From Lachnospiraceae bacterium (GTDB lineage: Bacteria > Bacillota > Clostridia > Lachnospirales > Lachnospiraceae): a DNA stretch of 33,598 nt. A program made the translations under genes and the position numbers. This document shows, piece by piece, positions 1 to 9,217 of this stretch. The stretch's first letter is position 1. Each line of letters starts with the position of its first letter. The notes beneath the pieces were generated by a model. That model was given only the letters and a program-made list of their open reading frames with translations, was not told the DNA's origin and made no database searches. The DNA lies in contig BLLT01000018.1 of assembly GCA_011958945.1 (NCBI GenBank), forward strand, positions 1-33,598. Reading direction: 5' to 3'.

Positions 1-1
1 G

Positions 2-1045
2 TTCTCCGCAAAGCGGGAGATTTTATCCTGTTTCCTTATCACAAAGGACGATATTATCGTCTGCGATCCGGAGGGCGAGTATTTTCCGTTAGTGCAGGCA
101 CTTCATGGGCAGGTGGTAAGGCTTGCCACCAATTCAAAGGATTACTTGAACCCGATGGACATTCAGCTCTCCCATAAGGGGGACAAGGAAGCGTTGAAAT
201 TAAAGAGCGATTTTCTGATTACTCTATGTGACCTGATAGCCGGAGGGAAAGACGGTCTGGAGAATGATGAGAAGGGCATCATTGACACCTGCATCAAGCA
301 CATCTATGACGGGTATTTCAGACACCCGAAGCCGGAGAATATGCCCATACTGGAAGATTTGTATAATGCGCTGTTAAAGTATGAGCCGAGGGACGTTGCG
401 CCGGAGATGCAGAGGGAAGCGAAGCAGAAGGCGGTACGGATTGCCAACAGCCTTGTATTGTATGTGCATGGCTCTCAGAATTATTTTAACCACCGTACCA
501 ACGTGGACGCACACAACCGGATCATGTGCTTTGACATTCGGGATTTGGGAAACCAGCTCAAAGAGATAGGGATGCTGATTGTGCAGGATGCGGTCTGGAA
601 CAGGGTGTCGCAGAACCGGGAACGGAAAGTTGCCACAAGGTACTACTGTGACGAGTTCCATTTGCTCTTAAAAGAGAAGCAGACCGCCATTTATTCAGTG
701 GAAATCTGGAAAAGGTTCCGGAAGTGGGGCGGAATCCCGACAGGCTTGACGCAGAACGTGGGCGATTTTCTGAAATCGGAGGAAATCGAGGGCATCTTGG
801 GGAACAGCGATTTTGTGTACCTGTTAAACCAGAACGCCAAAGACCAGCATATCTTGGCGGATAAGCTGGGATTGTCGGAAAAACAGCTCATGCACGTCAC
901 CAATTCCGAGCCGGGAAGCGGTCTGATACTGTTTGACAACGTGGTTATCCCATTTGTGGATAAGTACCCGGCAGATACAAAGACTTTTGCGATTATGAAC
1001 ACGAAGCCAGAAGAATCCGTAACAAAGGGGGATGAGGACAGTTAA
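2..1045 (+). CDS. VirB4-type conjugal transfer ATPase, C-terminal part (5' end outside window)
   Basis: The reading frame is open from base 2, so the gene starts upstream; the GTG at 92 is internal. The first visible residues, FSAKREILSCF, normally follow the Walker A GxGKS motif in Firmicutes ICE VirB4 proteins, so that motif is just cut off. The strand-end CDPEGEY segment, a Walker B-like YYCDEFHLLL (Asp and Glu at bases 650-655) and the later GLTQNVGDFL motif are all present. VirB4 is the cytoplasmic AAA+ ATPase that energises assembly of the type IV secretion channel at the inner face of the membrane. The stop overlaps the next ATG (TAATG), indicating translational coupling with the hydrolase gene. 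Family assignment is firm; the exact subfamily is inferred from gene order. Confidence 0.92.
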   Translation, partial: FSAKREILSCFLITKDDIIVCDPEGEYFPLVQALHGQVVRLATNSKDYLNPMDIQLSHKGDKEALKLKSDFLITLCDLIAGGKDGLENDEKGIIDTCIKHIYDGYFRHPKPENMPILEDLYNALLKYEPRDVAPEMQREAKQKAVRIANSLVLYVHGSQNYFNHRTNVDAHNRIMCFDIRDLGNQLKEIGMLIVQDAVWNRVSQNRERKVATRYYCDEFHLLLKEKQTAIYSVEIWKRFRKWGGIPTGLTQNVGDFLKSEEIEGILGNSDFVYLLNQNAKDQHILADKLGLSEKQLMHVTNSEPGSGLILFDNVVIPFVDKYPADTKTFAIMNTKPEESVTKGDEDS

Positions 1046-3816
1046 TGGCAGAAAAGAAAGGGAAGAAAAAACAGAATACCGCCTACCATAAAGAAGCAAA
1101 TGCGGAGTTCCAGAAGGGAGCTGGCAATGCTTTTACGGGCGGCGGCAATGCTGCCTATCAGCCGAGGGATTCCGGTATTGGGAAGCCGGGACGTGGTTCA
1201 GGTGGCAAAAGGCAGACGGAAAAGAGTATGCTGGCACAGCAGGAAACTTTTGGACAAAAAGTCCAGAAGTCCAAAGAGAGACAGATGGGAAAAAACAGCA
1301 CGTTTACAGAGAATAAAAGCATGGATTCCGGGAGCGGCGATGCCGGACAGCGTAAAACGAACCATGCTTCAAAAGCCCATGCGAAAAAGCAGATGTACCG
1401 GAACACTTCTGGACAAAAAGTCCAAAAGTCCGATGCAAAGCCGGGGCAGGAAGAAAAAACGGATTTTGTAAAGGAAAGCAGCGGATTTACCGGGCAGGAG
1501 AATTTTAACCAAACGGAGGACAGGGAGAAGCAGCAGCCGGATGCGGAAGATTACCACCGGAGGGACACTTACAGGCAGTCGCAGAAAAAGGGGAAATACC
1601 ATAAAAAGCGGGTGCAGAGGGAACATCGGAATAAAGGCGGCACGAAGGAAAAAGCGGAAAATAAAACCTTTACGGAGGAATCTTTTACGGAGAATACCGG
1701 GAATCTGTTTCAGGGAGAAGGAGGTTCTGAATTTACAGGCAGTAAAAAGCTGCAAAAGAAACAGCGGCAGGCAGAAAAAGCCGCAAAAAAGGCACAGAAG
1801 GCAAGGGCGAAGCTGCCAAAGACAAGGGAATACACCTTGCAGAGAGTGTTTGACGAGAAAACCGGGAAGGGAAAATATGTGGTTGTCCCTCTGGATAAGG
1901 AGAAGCCTTTCAAGCAGGAGGGACTATCAAAGACCACCATGCGCCGGGTGCAGAATGAGAGCCGGAATTTCCTGCATGGGAAAATCGCTGAAACGGAGAA
2001 AGAAAATTCAGCGGTGGAGGGCGCACACAAATCGGAGCAGAAAGGAGAGGAATTATTTTCTTTTGTCAAAAGGCAGATAAAAGGGAAAGAGCAGAAACAG
2101 CGGGCGAAAGTGGCGAAGCTGGAAAAGAAGCAGTTTAAAAAGGAAGTCAATTTCCAGTACCAGAAGTTTCTGGAAGAAAACCCGCAGATGCAGAAAAAAG
2201 CATTGCAGAAGCGGTTACAGAAACAGCGCATCAAGCGGGAATACATCAAGGCGAGGAAGAAAGCGGCGGCAGGAAAAACAGCGGAGCAGGCGTTTGAAAA
2301 GACGAAAAACGGAGCTGTGGCTGTGGCGAGGAAGTTACAGGAGTTCGCAAGGAGAAATGCGGGCTTGCTTGTGACGGTGGGCATCATGGCTCTGCTCCTG
2401 ATGATGATTATGGTTTCCGTATCGTCCTGCGGGGCGATGTTTGCGGATACGCAGTCCACGATTTTAGCGGCAAGCTATTTAAGCAAGCCGAAAGAGATTG
2501 ATGCCGCCGATTTACAGCTTACCCGTCTGGAGCTTGACTTGCAGAATGAGATTGACCGGGTGGAAACGGACTATCCGGGATATGATGAATATTCCTACAA
2601 TCTTGGGGCAATCGGGCATAACCCGTTTACCCTTATCAGCTATCTGTCCGCCGTCCATACGGAATTTACCGCAGGCGGGGTGGAAAGTGAAATACAGGCT
2701 CTTTTTGATGAGATGTATACGCTGACGCTCACGCCGGATACGGAAACGAGGACAAGGACGGTCACAAAGACAGGGACAAGGACGGTCACTGATCCGGTCA
2801 CAGGGGAGGAAACCGAGGAAGAATATGAGTATGAGGAGGAAGAAGAATACGAGGTCAGTATCCTCAGAGTGACGCTTACAGCCATACCGCTTGAGAACCT
2901 TGTTGCCGGGAAAATGGATACCGAACAGGCGGAGATTTTTGCCATGTACCGGGAAACAAACGGTCTGCTTCAGGAGTTCGCTTCCCCGCTTAACCTTTAC
3001 TGGTATTATTATGTATCAAGTTATTACGGATACCGGAAGAACCCGGTCACAGGGAACGAGGAATTTCACCGGGGCGTGGATATAGCAGTCCCCACAAGCA
3101 CAACTGTATATGCGGCGCATGACGGTACGGTGACAGCGGCGGCGTATGACAGCCACTACGGGAATTATGTGGCGATTGAGGTTGACGGTTACACAACCAA
3201 GTATGCCCACATGGACAGCATCAGCGTGGGTGCGGGGCAGACAGTGGAAAAAGGGACGGTTATCGGCACAACGGGCAATACCGGGAGCAGCACAGGAAGC
3301 CACTTGCATATCGAATGTTTGTATGACGGGGAGTATTATAACCCGTTATTTTATTTCGATGTGGGCGAAGGTACGCTGTACGGGGAAACGCCGGGAGGTC
3401 TGCCGGGGAACGCCATACCGCCGGATGCCTACGATGACGCATCGGTGCAGGCTCTTATGGAGGAAGCCGCTAAATATTTGGGATTCCCGTATGTGTGGGG
3501 CGGTTCAAGCCCTTCCACAAGTTTTGACTGTTCTGGCTTCGTATGTTGGGTATTTACCAACAGCGGGGTGCATAACCTTCCACGAACTACCGCACAGGGG
3601 ATTTATGACCAGTGTACGCCTGTTTCCGCATCGGACGCAAAGGCGGGGGACATTATCTTTTTTACCGGGACTTACAATTCTGCCGGGGCGGTGAGCCATG
3701 TGGGGATTTACTGCGGCAACGGGACAATGATCCACTGCGGAGATCCAATCAGCTACGCAAGCATCAACTCGTCCTACTGGCAGAGCCATTTTTACAGTTT
3801 TGGAAGATTAAATTAA
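1045..3816 (+). CDS. membrane-anchored cell-wall hydrolase with M23 and NlpC/P60 domains
   Basis: 923 aa. Residues 1-435 are highly charged, Lys/Gln/Glu-rich and probably cytoplasmic, with two copies of a GQKVQKS motif. One membrane segment lies at about 439-459. Outside it are an M23 metallopeptidase domain (HRGVD with H675 and D679; HLH at 753-755) and a C-terminal NlpC/P60 domain (Cys829 in FDCSGF, His885 in SHVGIYCG, third polar position in MIHCG). Such two-headed hydrolases (compare Tn916 Orf14/CwlT) cut peptidoglycan locally so the conjugation channel can cross the Gram-positive wall. It starts on the stop of virB4 and is followed by DUF4315 after an AGGAGG site. The unusual part is the very long cytoplasmic tail, whose role is unknown; it may contact the VirB4/VirD4 machinery. 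Confidence 0.9.
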   Translation: MAEKKGKKKQNTAYHKEANAEFQKGAGNAFTGGGNAAYQPRDSGIGKPGRGSGGKRQTEKSMLAQQETFGQKVQKSKERQMGKNSTFTENKSMDSGSGDAGQRKTNHASKAHAKKQMYRNTSGQKVQKSDAKPGQEEKTDFVKESSGFTGQENFNQTEDREKQQPDAEDYHRRDTYRQSQKKGKYHKKRVQREHRNKGGTKEKAENKTFTEESFTENTGNLFQGEGGSEFTGSKKLQKKQRQAEKAAKKAQKARAKLPKTREYTLQRVFDEKTGKGKYVVVPLDKEKPFKQEGLSKTTMRRVQNESRNFLHGKIAETEKENSAVEGAHKSEQKGEELFSFVKRQIKGKEQKQRAKVAKLEKKQFKKEVNFQYQKFLEENPQMQKKALQKRLQKQRIKREYIKARKKAAAGKTAEQAFEKTKNGAVAVARKLQEFARRNAGLLVTVGIMALLLMMIMVSVSSCGAMFADTQSTILAASYLSKPKEIDAADLQLTRLELDLQNEIDRVETDYPGYDEYSYNLGAIGHNPFTLISYLSAVHTEFTAGGVESEIQALFDEMYTLTLTPDTETRTRTVTKTGTRTVTDPVTGEETEEEYEYEEEEEYEVSILRVTLTAIPLENLVAGKMDTEQAEIFAMYRETNGLLQEFASPLNLYWYYYVSSYYGYRKNPVTGNEEFHRGVDIAVPTSTTVYAAHDGTVTAAAYDSHYGNYVAIEVDGYTTKYAHMDSISVGAGQTVEKGTVIGTTGNTGSSTGSHLHIECLYDGEYYNPLFYFDVGEGTLYGETPGGLPGNAIPPDAYDDASVQALMEEAAKYLGFPYVWGGSSPSTSFDCSGFVCWVFTNSGVHNLPRTTAQGIYDQCTPVSASDAKAGDIIFFTGTYNSAGAVSHVGIYCGNGTMIHCGDPISYASINSSYWQSHFYSFGRLN

Positions 3817-3825
3817 GGAGGATTT

Positions 3826-4086
3826 ATGACAAAGGAACGCATTGAAAAGGAGCTTTCCAAAGTGGATGCGCAGCTTGAATCCTTACAGGCGAAAAAGAAG
3901 GATTTGGAAGAACAGAAGCGCATGGCGGAAAGAGCCGAAAAAATGGATATTATCGAAAAGCATAAAATCTCGTCCGAGAAGCTGCAATTACTCATTAAAT
4001 TCAGCGAGGACGAGATTTTGAAGTTATTGGAAGAAAAAGAAAACGCAAAGGAGATGGCAGGAAATGAAGAAAAAGTTATCAGTTAG
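3826..4086 (+). CDS. DUF4315 family small coiled-coil protein
   Basis: 86 aa, almost entirely charged heptad-like sequence in its first 45 residues (ELSKVDAQLESLQAKKKDLEEQ), predicted to be a coiled coil with no membrane segment. It matches by memory the DUF4315 family, which sits between the cell-wall hydrolase and the DUF4366 gene in Tn1549-like ICEs. Start is ATG with a strong AGGAGG at 3815-3820. The 3' end overlaps the start of the next gene by 23 bp. No biochemical function is known; its position suggests an accessory of the transfer apparatus. Confidence 0.8.
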   Translation: MTKERIEKELSKVDAQLESLQAKKKDLEEQKRMAERAEKMDIIEKHKISSEKLQLLIKFSEDEILKLLEEKENAKEMAGNEEKVIS

Positions 4087-5713
4087 GGCGGCGGTGTCGC
4101 TGCTCTTGTCAGCATTATTGTTCTGTATGCCCGTAGGGGCGTTTATGGTGAACAGCGGGAATACGGTAGATGCTTATGCGGAGGAAAGCGGAGCGTCAGA
4201 GGAAGGCAGTACCGAAGCGGAAACAGAGGAAAATAAGGAAACCGGGGAAACGGAAGCCGAGTCCGGTGAGAATGAGGGGGAAACAGAAACGGAATCCGGC
4301 GGCAGTGGGGAAGGTACGGAAGGCGGGACGGTATCCGGGAATGAAGTGCCGGAGCCGGAATGTACCTGTAAAGAAAAATGCACACAGTATTCCACTGATA
4401 AAGATTGTGAGGTCTGCAAGGGGGATTACAGCTTATGCGAATATGTGAACCCGAATGTAAAAATCACAATCTCCACTCCGTCCGGCTGGCACAATGACAC
4501 CACGAAGGTACATATCTCTATTGAGGACGTGGCACATTCCGGCAACTTCTCCATAAAGACGGTGCAGGCGAAAGTGGCGCAGAATGGGAGCTGGACGGAC
4601 ATCACAGAGGATATGTATGTGGAGATTTCAGAAAATGCCACTGTCTATGTGCTTGTGACAGACCAGAGGGGCAAGACCTATGAGAAAAACCGCTATATCA
4701 AGTGCTTTGACTTCACGAAGCCTACCTTAAACGCTGCGGTCAGTGACGGTCTGCTCTCCGTACAAGCGCATGATACGGATTCCGGCATCAAGGCGGTGTA
4801 TGTGAACGGGTATGAGTTTAAGGAGCTTACAAACGGTGTCTTAAATATCCGCCTGCAGCAGTTTGACGCTGGCTACCAGTATTTCACCATTTCCGCAATG
4901 GATAACGCCGGGAATATGTCAGAGGTTTATAAGACAGCGAACCCATATTATACCGATCCGGAAAAAGCGGACGGGAATGAGAAGAACCCGGCAGAGCAGC
5001 TCCCGGTGAACGCACAGGCAACCAAGCCTTCCTCCGCTACCGCACAGGTGACGGAACATACCAAGACGGACAGTGATGGGAACACCGTTTCCGAAAACAG
5101 CCTCGCAGAGCAGAAGAAGCAGGCTATGGCGGAAGCGGCGGCATCGGAGAAGAAAGAGGAATCCGGGGAGAAGGAGAAAAGCGAAACGGGGAAGGAATTT
5201 TATACAATCCAGACCGCATCGGAAAAAGTGTTCTACCTTATCATTGACCGGGACGGGGAGGAAGAAGTGGTTTATTTCCTGACCGAAGTTACGGAAAATG
5301 ACCTGCTGAACGTGACAGCGGACAACAGCGATACCTTACCGCAAAATTCCGCCGCACTGGAATCCGCAATCCCTGTGACGGAGGGCGCACTTCCCAACAA
5401 TAACGGGGAACAGGAAACGGAAGAAGAACCTGCGGAAGAAGCGGCAGAGGACGGAGAGGAAAATACCGAAGAACCCGAACCGGAGCCGGAGAAAACAGGG
5501 GAAAACCCGGCGGCAACTTATATCATTCTTGGGATTGTGGCAGTGGCAGCGATTGGCGGCGGTTATTATTTCAAGGTAGCCAAGAGAAAGAAAGAGGAAT
5601 TTCTTGACGAGGACGATGATGAGGAGGACGAGGAAGAAGATTACGATGATGACGAGGAAAACGAGGACAGCGAGGATGATTTTTTTGAAGATAAAGAAGG
5701 GGAGGACGAATAA
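4064..5713 (+). CDS. DUF4366-like secreted, membrane-anchored surface protein
   Basis: 549 aa. An N-terminal signal peptide (MKKKLSVRAAVSLLLSALLF, cleavage probably near AYA at about 38-40) is followed by a Glu/Gly/Thr-rich spacer, a Cys-rich patch (six to seven Cys around residues 105-128, CTCKEKC type), a beta-rich Ig-like middle region, a second acidic linker, and a C-terminal transmembrane helix (about 485-505) with a basic stop-transfer KRKKEE and a very acidic cytoplasmic tail. This matches the DUF4366 family of ICE modules. AAGGAG at 4048-4053 supports the ATG at 4064, inside the DUF4315 gene. Probably a surface component of the mating channel or an adhesin; the function is inferred only from location. 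The Cys cluster could bind metal or form disulfides. Confidence 0.8.
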   Translation: MKKKLSVRAAVSLLLSALLFCMPVGAFMVNSGNTVDAYAEESGASEEGSTEAETEENKETGETEAESGENEGETETESGGSGEGTEGGTVSGNEVPEPECTCKEKCTQYSTDKDCEVCKGDYSLCEYVNPNVKITISTPSGWHNDTTKVHISIEDVAHSGNFSIKTVQAKVAQNGSWTDITEDMYVEISENATVYVLVTDQRGKTYEKNRYIKCFDFTKPTLNAAVSDGLLSVQAHDTDSGIKAVYVNGYEFKELTNGVLNIRLQQFDAGYQYFTISAMDNAGNMSEVYKTANPYYTDPEKADGNEKNPAEQLPVNAQATKPSSATAQVTEHTKTDSDGNTVSENSLAEQKKQAMAEAAASEKKEESGEKEKSETGKEFYTIQTASEKVFYLIIDRDGEEEVVYFLTEVTENDLLNVTADNSDTLPQNSAALESAIPVTEGALPNNNGEQETEEEPAEEAAEDGEENTEEPEPEPEKTGENPAATYIILGIVAVAAIGGGYYFKVAKRKKEEFLDEDDDEEDEEEDYDDDEENEDSEDDFFEDKEGEDE

Positions 5714-7834
5714 ATGCAGTTAGTCATAGCGGAAAAACCGAGTGTGGCAAGGAGCATTGCGGAGGTAATCGGCGCAACGGAAACCAGTGACGGATATATG
5801 GAAGGGAACGGTTATATTGTGAGCTGGTGCGTGGGGCATCTGGTGGAGCTGGCACAGCCGGAAAGCTACGGGGAGCAGTGGAAGAAATGGACGTATGAGA
5901 GCCTGCCCGTCAAGCCGGAAACATGGCAGTATGAGGTGAAGCCGGACACGAAAGCGCAGTATGACGTTCTTTTTAAATTGATGCACAGGAAAGATGTGTC
6001 GGCTACAATCTGCGCCACTGATGCCGGACGGGAGGGAGAGCTTATCTTCCGCCTTGTGTATGAAATGGCAGGCTGTGACAAGCCAATCAAACGCCTGTGG
6101 ATTTCCTCAATGGAGGAAAGCGCCATTCGTGAAGGGTTTGAGAACTTACAGCCGGGGAGCGATTATGATAACCTGTACCATTCCGCACTGTGCAGGCAGG
6201 AAGCGGACTGGCTTGTGGGCATCAACGGTACAAGGCTGTTTACTGTCCTGTATGGCGGAAAGGTTTTAAAGGTGGGGCGGGTGCAGACACCCACCCTTGC
6301 GATGTTAGTAGACCGGGAAGCAAAGATTATGAATTTCCAGAAGGAAAAATATTACATGGCGCATATCCTGATGGACGGGATGGATGCCGCCACCGGGCGT
6401 ATTGATGATAAGAATAAAGCGGATGAGATTGCGGGGGCTTGCCGGGACGGGCAGGCTCTTACCACGTCCGTTGTGAAAGAGGAAAAAGCGGTCATGCCGC
6501 CGAAGCTCTATGACCTCACCACGCTCCAGAGGGATGCGAACCGCTTGTTCGGATTTACCGCAAAGCAGACCTTGGAGTACACACAGAGCCTTTATGAGAA
6601 AAAGTTAGCCACATATCCGAGGACGGACAGCCAGTTCTTATCCGATGACATGGGGCAGACCGCAGAGGACGTGATTGATGCGGTGTTCAGTTGCCTGATG
6701 TTTGAGGAAAACAAGGCTTCCAGACCGGACATAAAGCGGATTCTGAACAGTAAAAAGGTGACAGACCACCACGCCATTATCCCCACAATGGAGATAGTGA
6801 AAGCTGACCTTGCGGCACTGCCGGAAACGGAGCGCAAAATCCTGTCTTTGGTTGCGAGCCGCCTGTTATGCGCCACCGGGGAAAAGCATCTGTATGAAAC
6901 AGTCAAGGCAGAGTTTTCCTGTGGAGGACATACTTTTGCGGTTTCCGGGAAGTCGGTCACGCATAACGGGTGGAAGTCCTTTGAGGATGCCTTTAAGCGT
7001 TCCTTTAAAATCTCCGGGAATCAGGAGGAAGAAAAAGAGGAAAAGAAGCTGCCGGAACTGTCGGAGGGACAGGCATTTGACGGTGTGCAGACGAAAGTCA
7101 GCGAGCATTTCACTTCCCCACCGAAGCACTTTACGGAAGATTTATTATTATCGGCAATGGAACGTGCCGGGGCGGAAGATATTGGGGCAGACGCAGAGAG
7201 AAAAGGCTTGGGTACGCCTGCGACAAGGGCGGACATCATTGAGAAGTTAGTCAAGGACGGGTTTGTGAAGCGTGAGAAAAAGCAGATCATACCAACAGAG
7301 GACGGAATGAAGCTGATTACGGTGCTGCCGGATGTGGTGAAGTCCCCGAAACTTACCGCTGATTGGGAAAATGCCCTGACACTGGTAGCGAAAGGGGAGC
7401 TTCCTATGGAGGACTTCATGGCGGACATTGAAAACATGGTGTCGGAGCTGATACATACCTACCATGAGGTCAGTGACGAGCAGAAAAAGATGTTCGCACA
7501 GGAGCAGGCGGCTCTTGGGGTATGCCCGAACTGCGGCGGTCAGGTGGTAAAAGGAAAATTCGGCGCATATTGCGTGAAAAAATGCGGTATGAACGTGAGC
7601 CGGGTAATGGGAGCTGCCCTTACCGATGCACAGGTGAAGGATATGCTTGCCGGGAAGAAAATCCTGTTAAAAGGGTTAAAGAGCAAGGCGGGCAAGCCTT
7701 ATGATGCCTATATCATTCCGAGTGGGACGGAAGAATACCATTACACCAAAGACGGGGCAGAAAAAAGCGGGGTACAGTTTAAGTTTGTCATGGAGTTTCC
7801 GAAAAAGAAATCTTCTGGCGGGAAGAAAAAATAA
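5714..7834 (+). CDS. topB: DNA topoisomerase III (type IA)
   Basis: 706 aa, normal length for ICE-borne TopB. The Toprim domain begins at residue 1 (LVIAEKPSVA) and carries DAGREGEL at 103-110; the catalytic tyrosine is Y301 in TYPRTDS; HHAIIPT and GLGTPATRA motifs follow. The C-terminus has a zinc-ribbon-like C604-x2-C607...C620-x3-C624. Type IA enzymes pass single strands and decatenate, useful when the transferred strand is unwound and replicated. ATG directly abuts the DUF4366 stop (TAA then ATG), so translation is probably coupled. The gene is complete, with no sign of damage. Confidence 0.95.
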   Translation: MQLVIAEKPSVARSIAEVIGATETSDGYMEGNGYIVSWCVGHLVELAQPESYGEQWKKWTYESLPVKPETWQYEVKPDTKAQYDVLFKLMHRKDVSATICATDAGREGELIFRLVYEMAGCDKPIKRLWISSMEESAIREGFENLQPGSDYDNLYHSALCRQEADWLVGINGTRLFTVLYGGKVLKVGRVQTPTLAMLVDREAKIMNFQKEKYYMAHILMDGMDAATGRIDDKNKADEIAGACRDGQALTTSVVKEEKAVMPPKLYDLTTLQRDANRLFGFTAKQTLEYTQSLYEKKLATYPRTDSQFLSDDMGQTAEDVIDAVFSCLMFEENKASRPDIKRILNSKKVTDHHAIIPTMEIVKADLAALPETERKILSLVASRLLCATGEKHLYETVKAEFSCGGHTFAVSGKSVTHNGWKSFEDAFKRSFKISGNQEEEKEEKKLPELSEGQAFDGVQTKVSEHFTSPPKHFTEDLLLSAMERAGAEDIGADAERKGLGTPATRADIIEKLVKDGFVKREKKQIIPTEDGMKLITVLPDVVKSPKLTADWENALTLVAKGELPMEDFMADIENMVSELIHTYHEVSDEQKKMFAQEQAALGVCPNCGGQVVKGKFGAYCVKKCGMNVSRVMGAALTDAQVKDMLAGKKILLKGLKSKAGKPYDAYIIPSGTEEYHYTKDGAEKSGVQFKFVMEFPKKKSSGGKKK

Positions 7835-7850
7835 GGGGGAACATGGCAGA

Positions 7851-8612
7851 TTGAATTTATTTTCAAAAGAAAATGGAATAGAGAAAAATCAGATTTATGC
7901 AGCGGACTGTGTGGATGTACTAAAATGCCTGCTTCCGGAGAGCATAGATTTAATTATCGCTGATCCGCCATATTATCATATGAGAGGGGATTTTGATTTT
8001 ATTTTCCAATCTGTGACGGAATATTTAGACTGGTGTGCGGTGTGGGTGAGGGAGTGTTACAGGGTACTCAAACCGACAGGTGCATTTTATTGTTGGGGAA
8101 GCAGCCAGATGATAGACAAGCTATCTGTTAGCGTACTGGATAAATTTGCATGGATTAAGAGGAATCTGATTGTCTGGAATTATGGGACAGGACGTCCGGG
8201 TAAAGCAATTTACCGGAATGAAGCAGAATTTATGTGGTTTTACAGCAAGCCTTACCATGAAATTAACCATGATGCAATCCGTATTCCGTATCATGCCGGG
8301 GGAGAAAAAGACAAGAGAAAAAATCCGAAAGGGAAATCCTGCGGTAATGTTTGGGAGTTTCCGAGGGTTATGCCTAATTATAAGGAGTCAACGGGACACC
8401 CAACACAAAAACCAGAAAAATTAGCGGAAAGGATTATCCTTGCAAGCAGTATGCCGGAGGCTTTGGTTTTTATTCCGTTTGCGGGTTCAGGCAGTGAGAT
8501 TGTCCAATGTATAAAACAAGGGCGGGATTTTATCGCAACCGAAATAAATATTCCATATGTTCAGGATATTATTCTGCCCCGGATAGCGGCTACAACTAAA
8601 ATAACAAAATAA
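7851..8612 (+). CDS. DNA N4/N6 methyltransferase (orphan, permuted beta-type motif order)
   Basis: 253 aa from the TTG at 7851, chosen because AGGGGGA lies at 7834-7839 with good spacing and because upstream codons in this frame overlap topB without family similarity. Motif IV is DPPY at 38-41, near the N-terminus; the AdoMet-binding motif FAGSGS is at 210-215 near the C-terminus, and PTQKPEKLAERII precedes it. This order is that of the beta class, as in CcrM and many phage or ICE methylases. No restriction endonuclease is adjacent, so it is an orphan, probably shielding the ICE from host restriction. It is the second-last gene of the operon. Confidence 0.9.
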   Translation: MNLFSKENGIEKNQIYAADCVDVLKCLLPESIDLIIADPPYYHMRGDFDFIFQSVTEYLDWCAVWVRECYRVLKPTGAFYCWGSSQMIDKLSVSVLDKFAWIKRNLIVWNYGTGRPGKAIYRNEAEFMWFYSKPYHEINHDAIRIPYHAGGEKDKRKNPKGKSCGNVWEFPRVMPNYKESTGHPTQKPEKLAERIILASSMPEALVFIPFAGSGSEIVQCIKQGRDFIATEINIPYVQDIILPRIAATTKITK

Positions 8613-8628
8613 TAGAAAGGAAAAAGAT

Positions 8629-8964
8629 ATGTTTACAACAGGGGACAAATTATTAAACGTGATGAAAGAGGAAGAAATTAGCATTATGGAGCTTTCCAGA
8701 ATGTCGGGAGTGCCGGAGAGGACAATCATGGATATTCTGGCGGGCATCAGGGAGCCGGAGCTTGGCGTGGTATGCAGGATTGCGGACGGGCTTGGTATCT
8801 GTGTCCATGAGCTTCGTGCCGATGAGGAACAGTATGCCATATCCGTACAGAAGGATACCCTTGCAAAGCTGATTGTGGTCAGCGAGATAAACGGTGTGGA
8901 GCTGGAGGAACTGATACATACCATTCTGGAAAAAGGTATTGAGGAACATGGTTTCTATGAGTAA
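8629..8964 (+). CDS. small Xre-like helix-turn-helix regulator
   Basis: 111 aa. An HTH_3/Xre-like domain occupies about residues 5-63 (IMELSRMSGVPERTIMDILAG as helix-turn-helix), followed by a short Glu-rich helical tail that may dimerise. The ATG follows GAAAGGAAAAAG at 8614-8625. It lies 16 bp after the methylase and just before the strong hairpin at 9009-9051, so it is the last gene of this operon. It probably regulates ICE transfer genes or the methylase; targets cannot be deduced from sequence. Confidence 0.8.
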   Translation: MFTTGDKLLNVMKEEEISIMELSRMSGVPERTIMDILAGIREPELGVVCRIADGLGICVHELRADEEQYAISVQKDTLAKLIVVSEINGVELEELIHTILEKGIEEHGFYE

Positions 8965-9008
8965 TGAAGGGATAGGTGGTAAAAAACCTTTCCCTGAAAA
9001 GTAACAGG

Positions 9009-9051
9009 AAACAGGCTGCAAGATACGATTTTTGTATTTTGCAGCCTGTTT
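9009..9051 (+). terminator. strong hairpin closing the transfer operon
   Basis: A perfect 13-bp inverted repeat, AAACAGGCTGCAA and TTGCAGCCTGTTT, encloses a partly paired loop with GATAC facing GTAT. Only a short T run follows (TTTGTG), so it may act in both directions or as an mRNA end. It separates the ICE backbone operon from the AT-rich cargo gene. Confidence 0.75.
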
Positions 9052-9076
9052 GTGTAGGAGGTGGTTCTAAAAATGA

Positions 9077-9105
9077 TTGTGGAAGTATAGACAAATTGAT
9101 ATAAT
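9077..9105 (+). promoter_or_regulatory. candidate promoter of the SEC-C cargo gene
   Basis: TTGTGG (9077-9082), 17 bp, then a perfect TATAAT (9100-9105). The spacer contains TAGACAAAT (9088-9096), repeated directly at 9163-9171 shortly before the gene, a possible operator pair. The -35 box is poor, which would fit an activated or weak promoter. The stretch 9060-9217 holds no other recognisable feature. Confidence 0.45.
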
Positions 9106-9217
9106 TAACAATATCTAAATGGCATAATAAAACTAAATGCAGGCAAAAGATTTATGTAAAATTAGACAAATATAAAAGAGCCATATAAATTATTGTTAAA
9201 TATATAGGAGACAGATT

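Noticed and set aside
1251-1424. Repeated TGGACAAAAAGTCCA as regulatory operators
   Set aside because: Both copies are in the coding frame and encode the same GQKVQKS peptide repeat, so protein-level repetition explains them.
1710-2459. 249-aa open frame on the minus strand
   Set aside because: Antisense shadow of the Lys/Glu-rich hydrolase gene; Phe/Ser/Cys-rich, no SD, no family resemblance.
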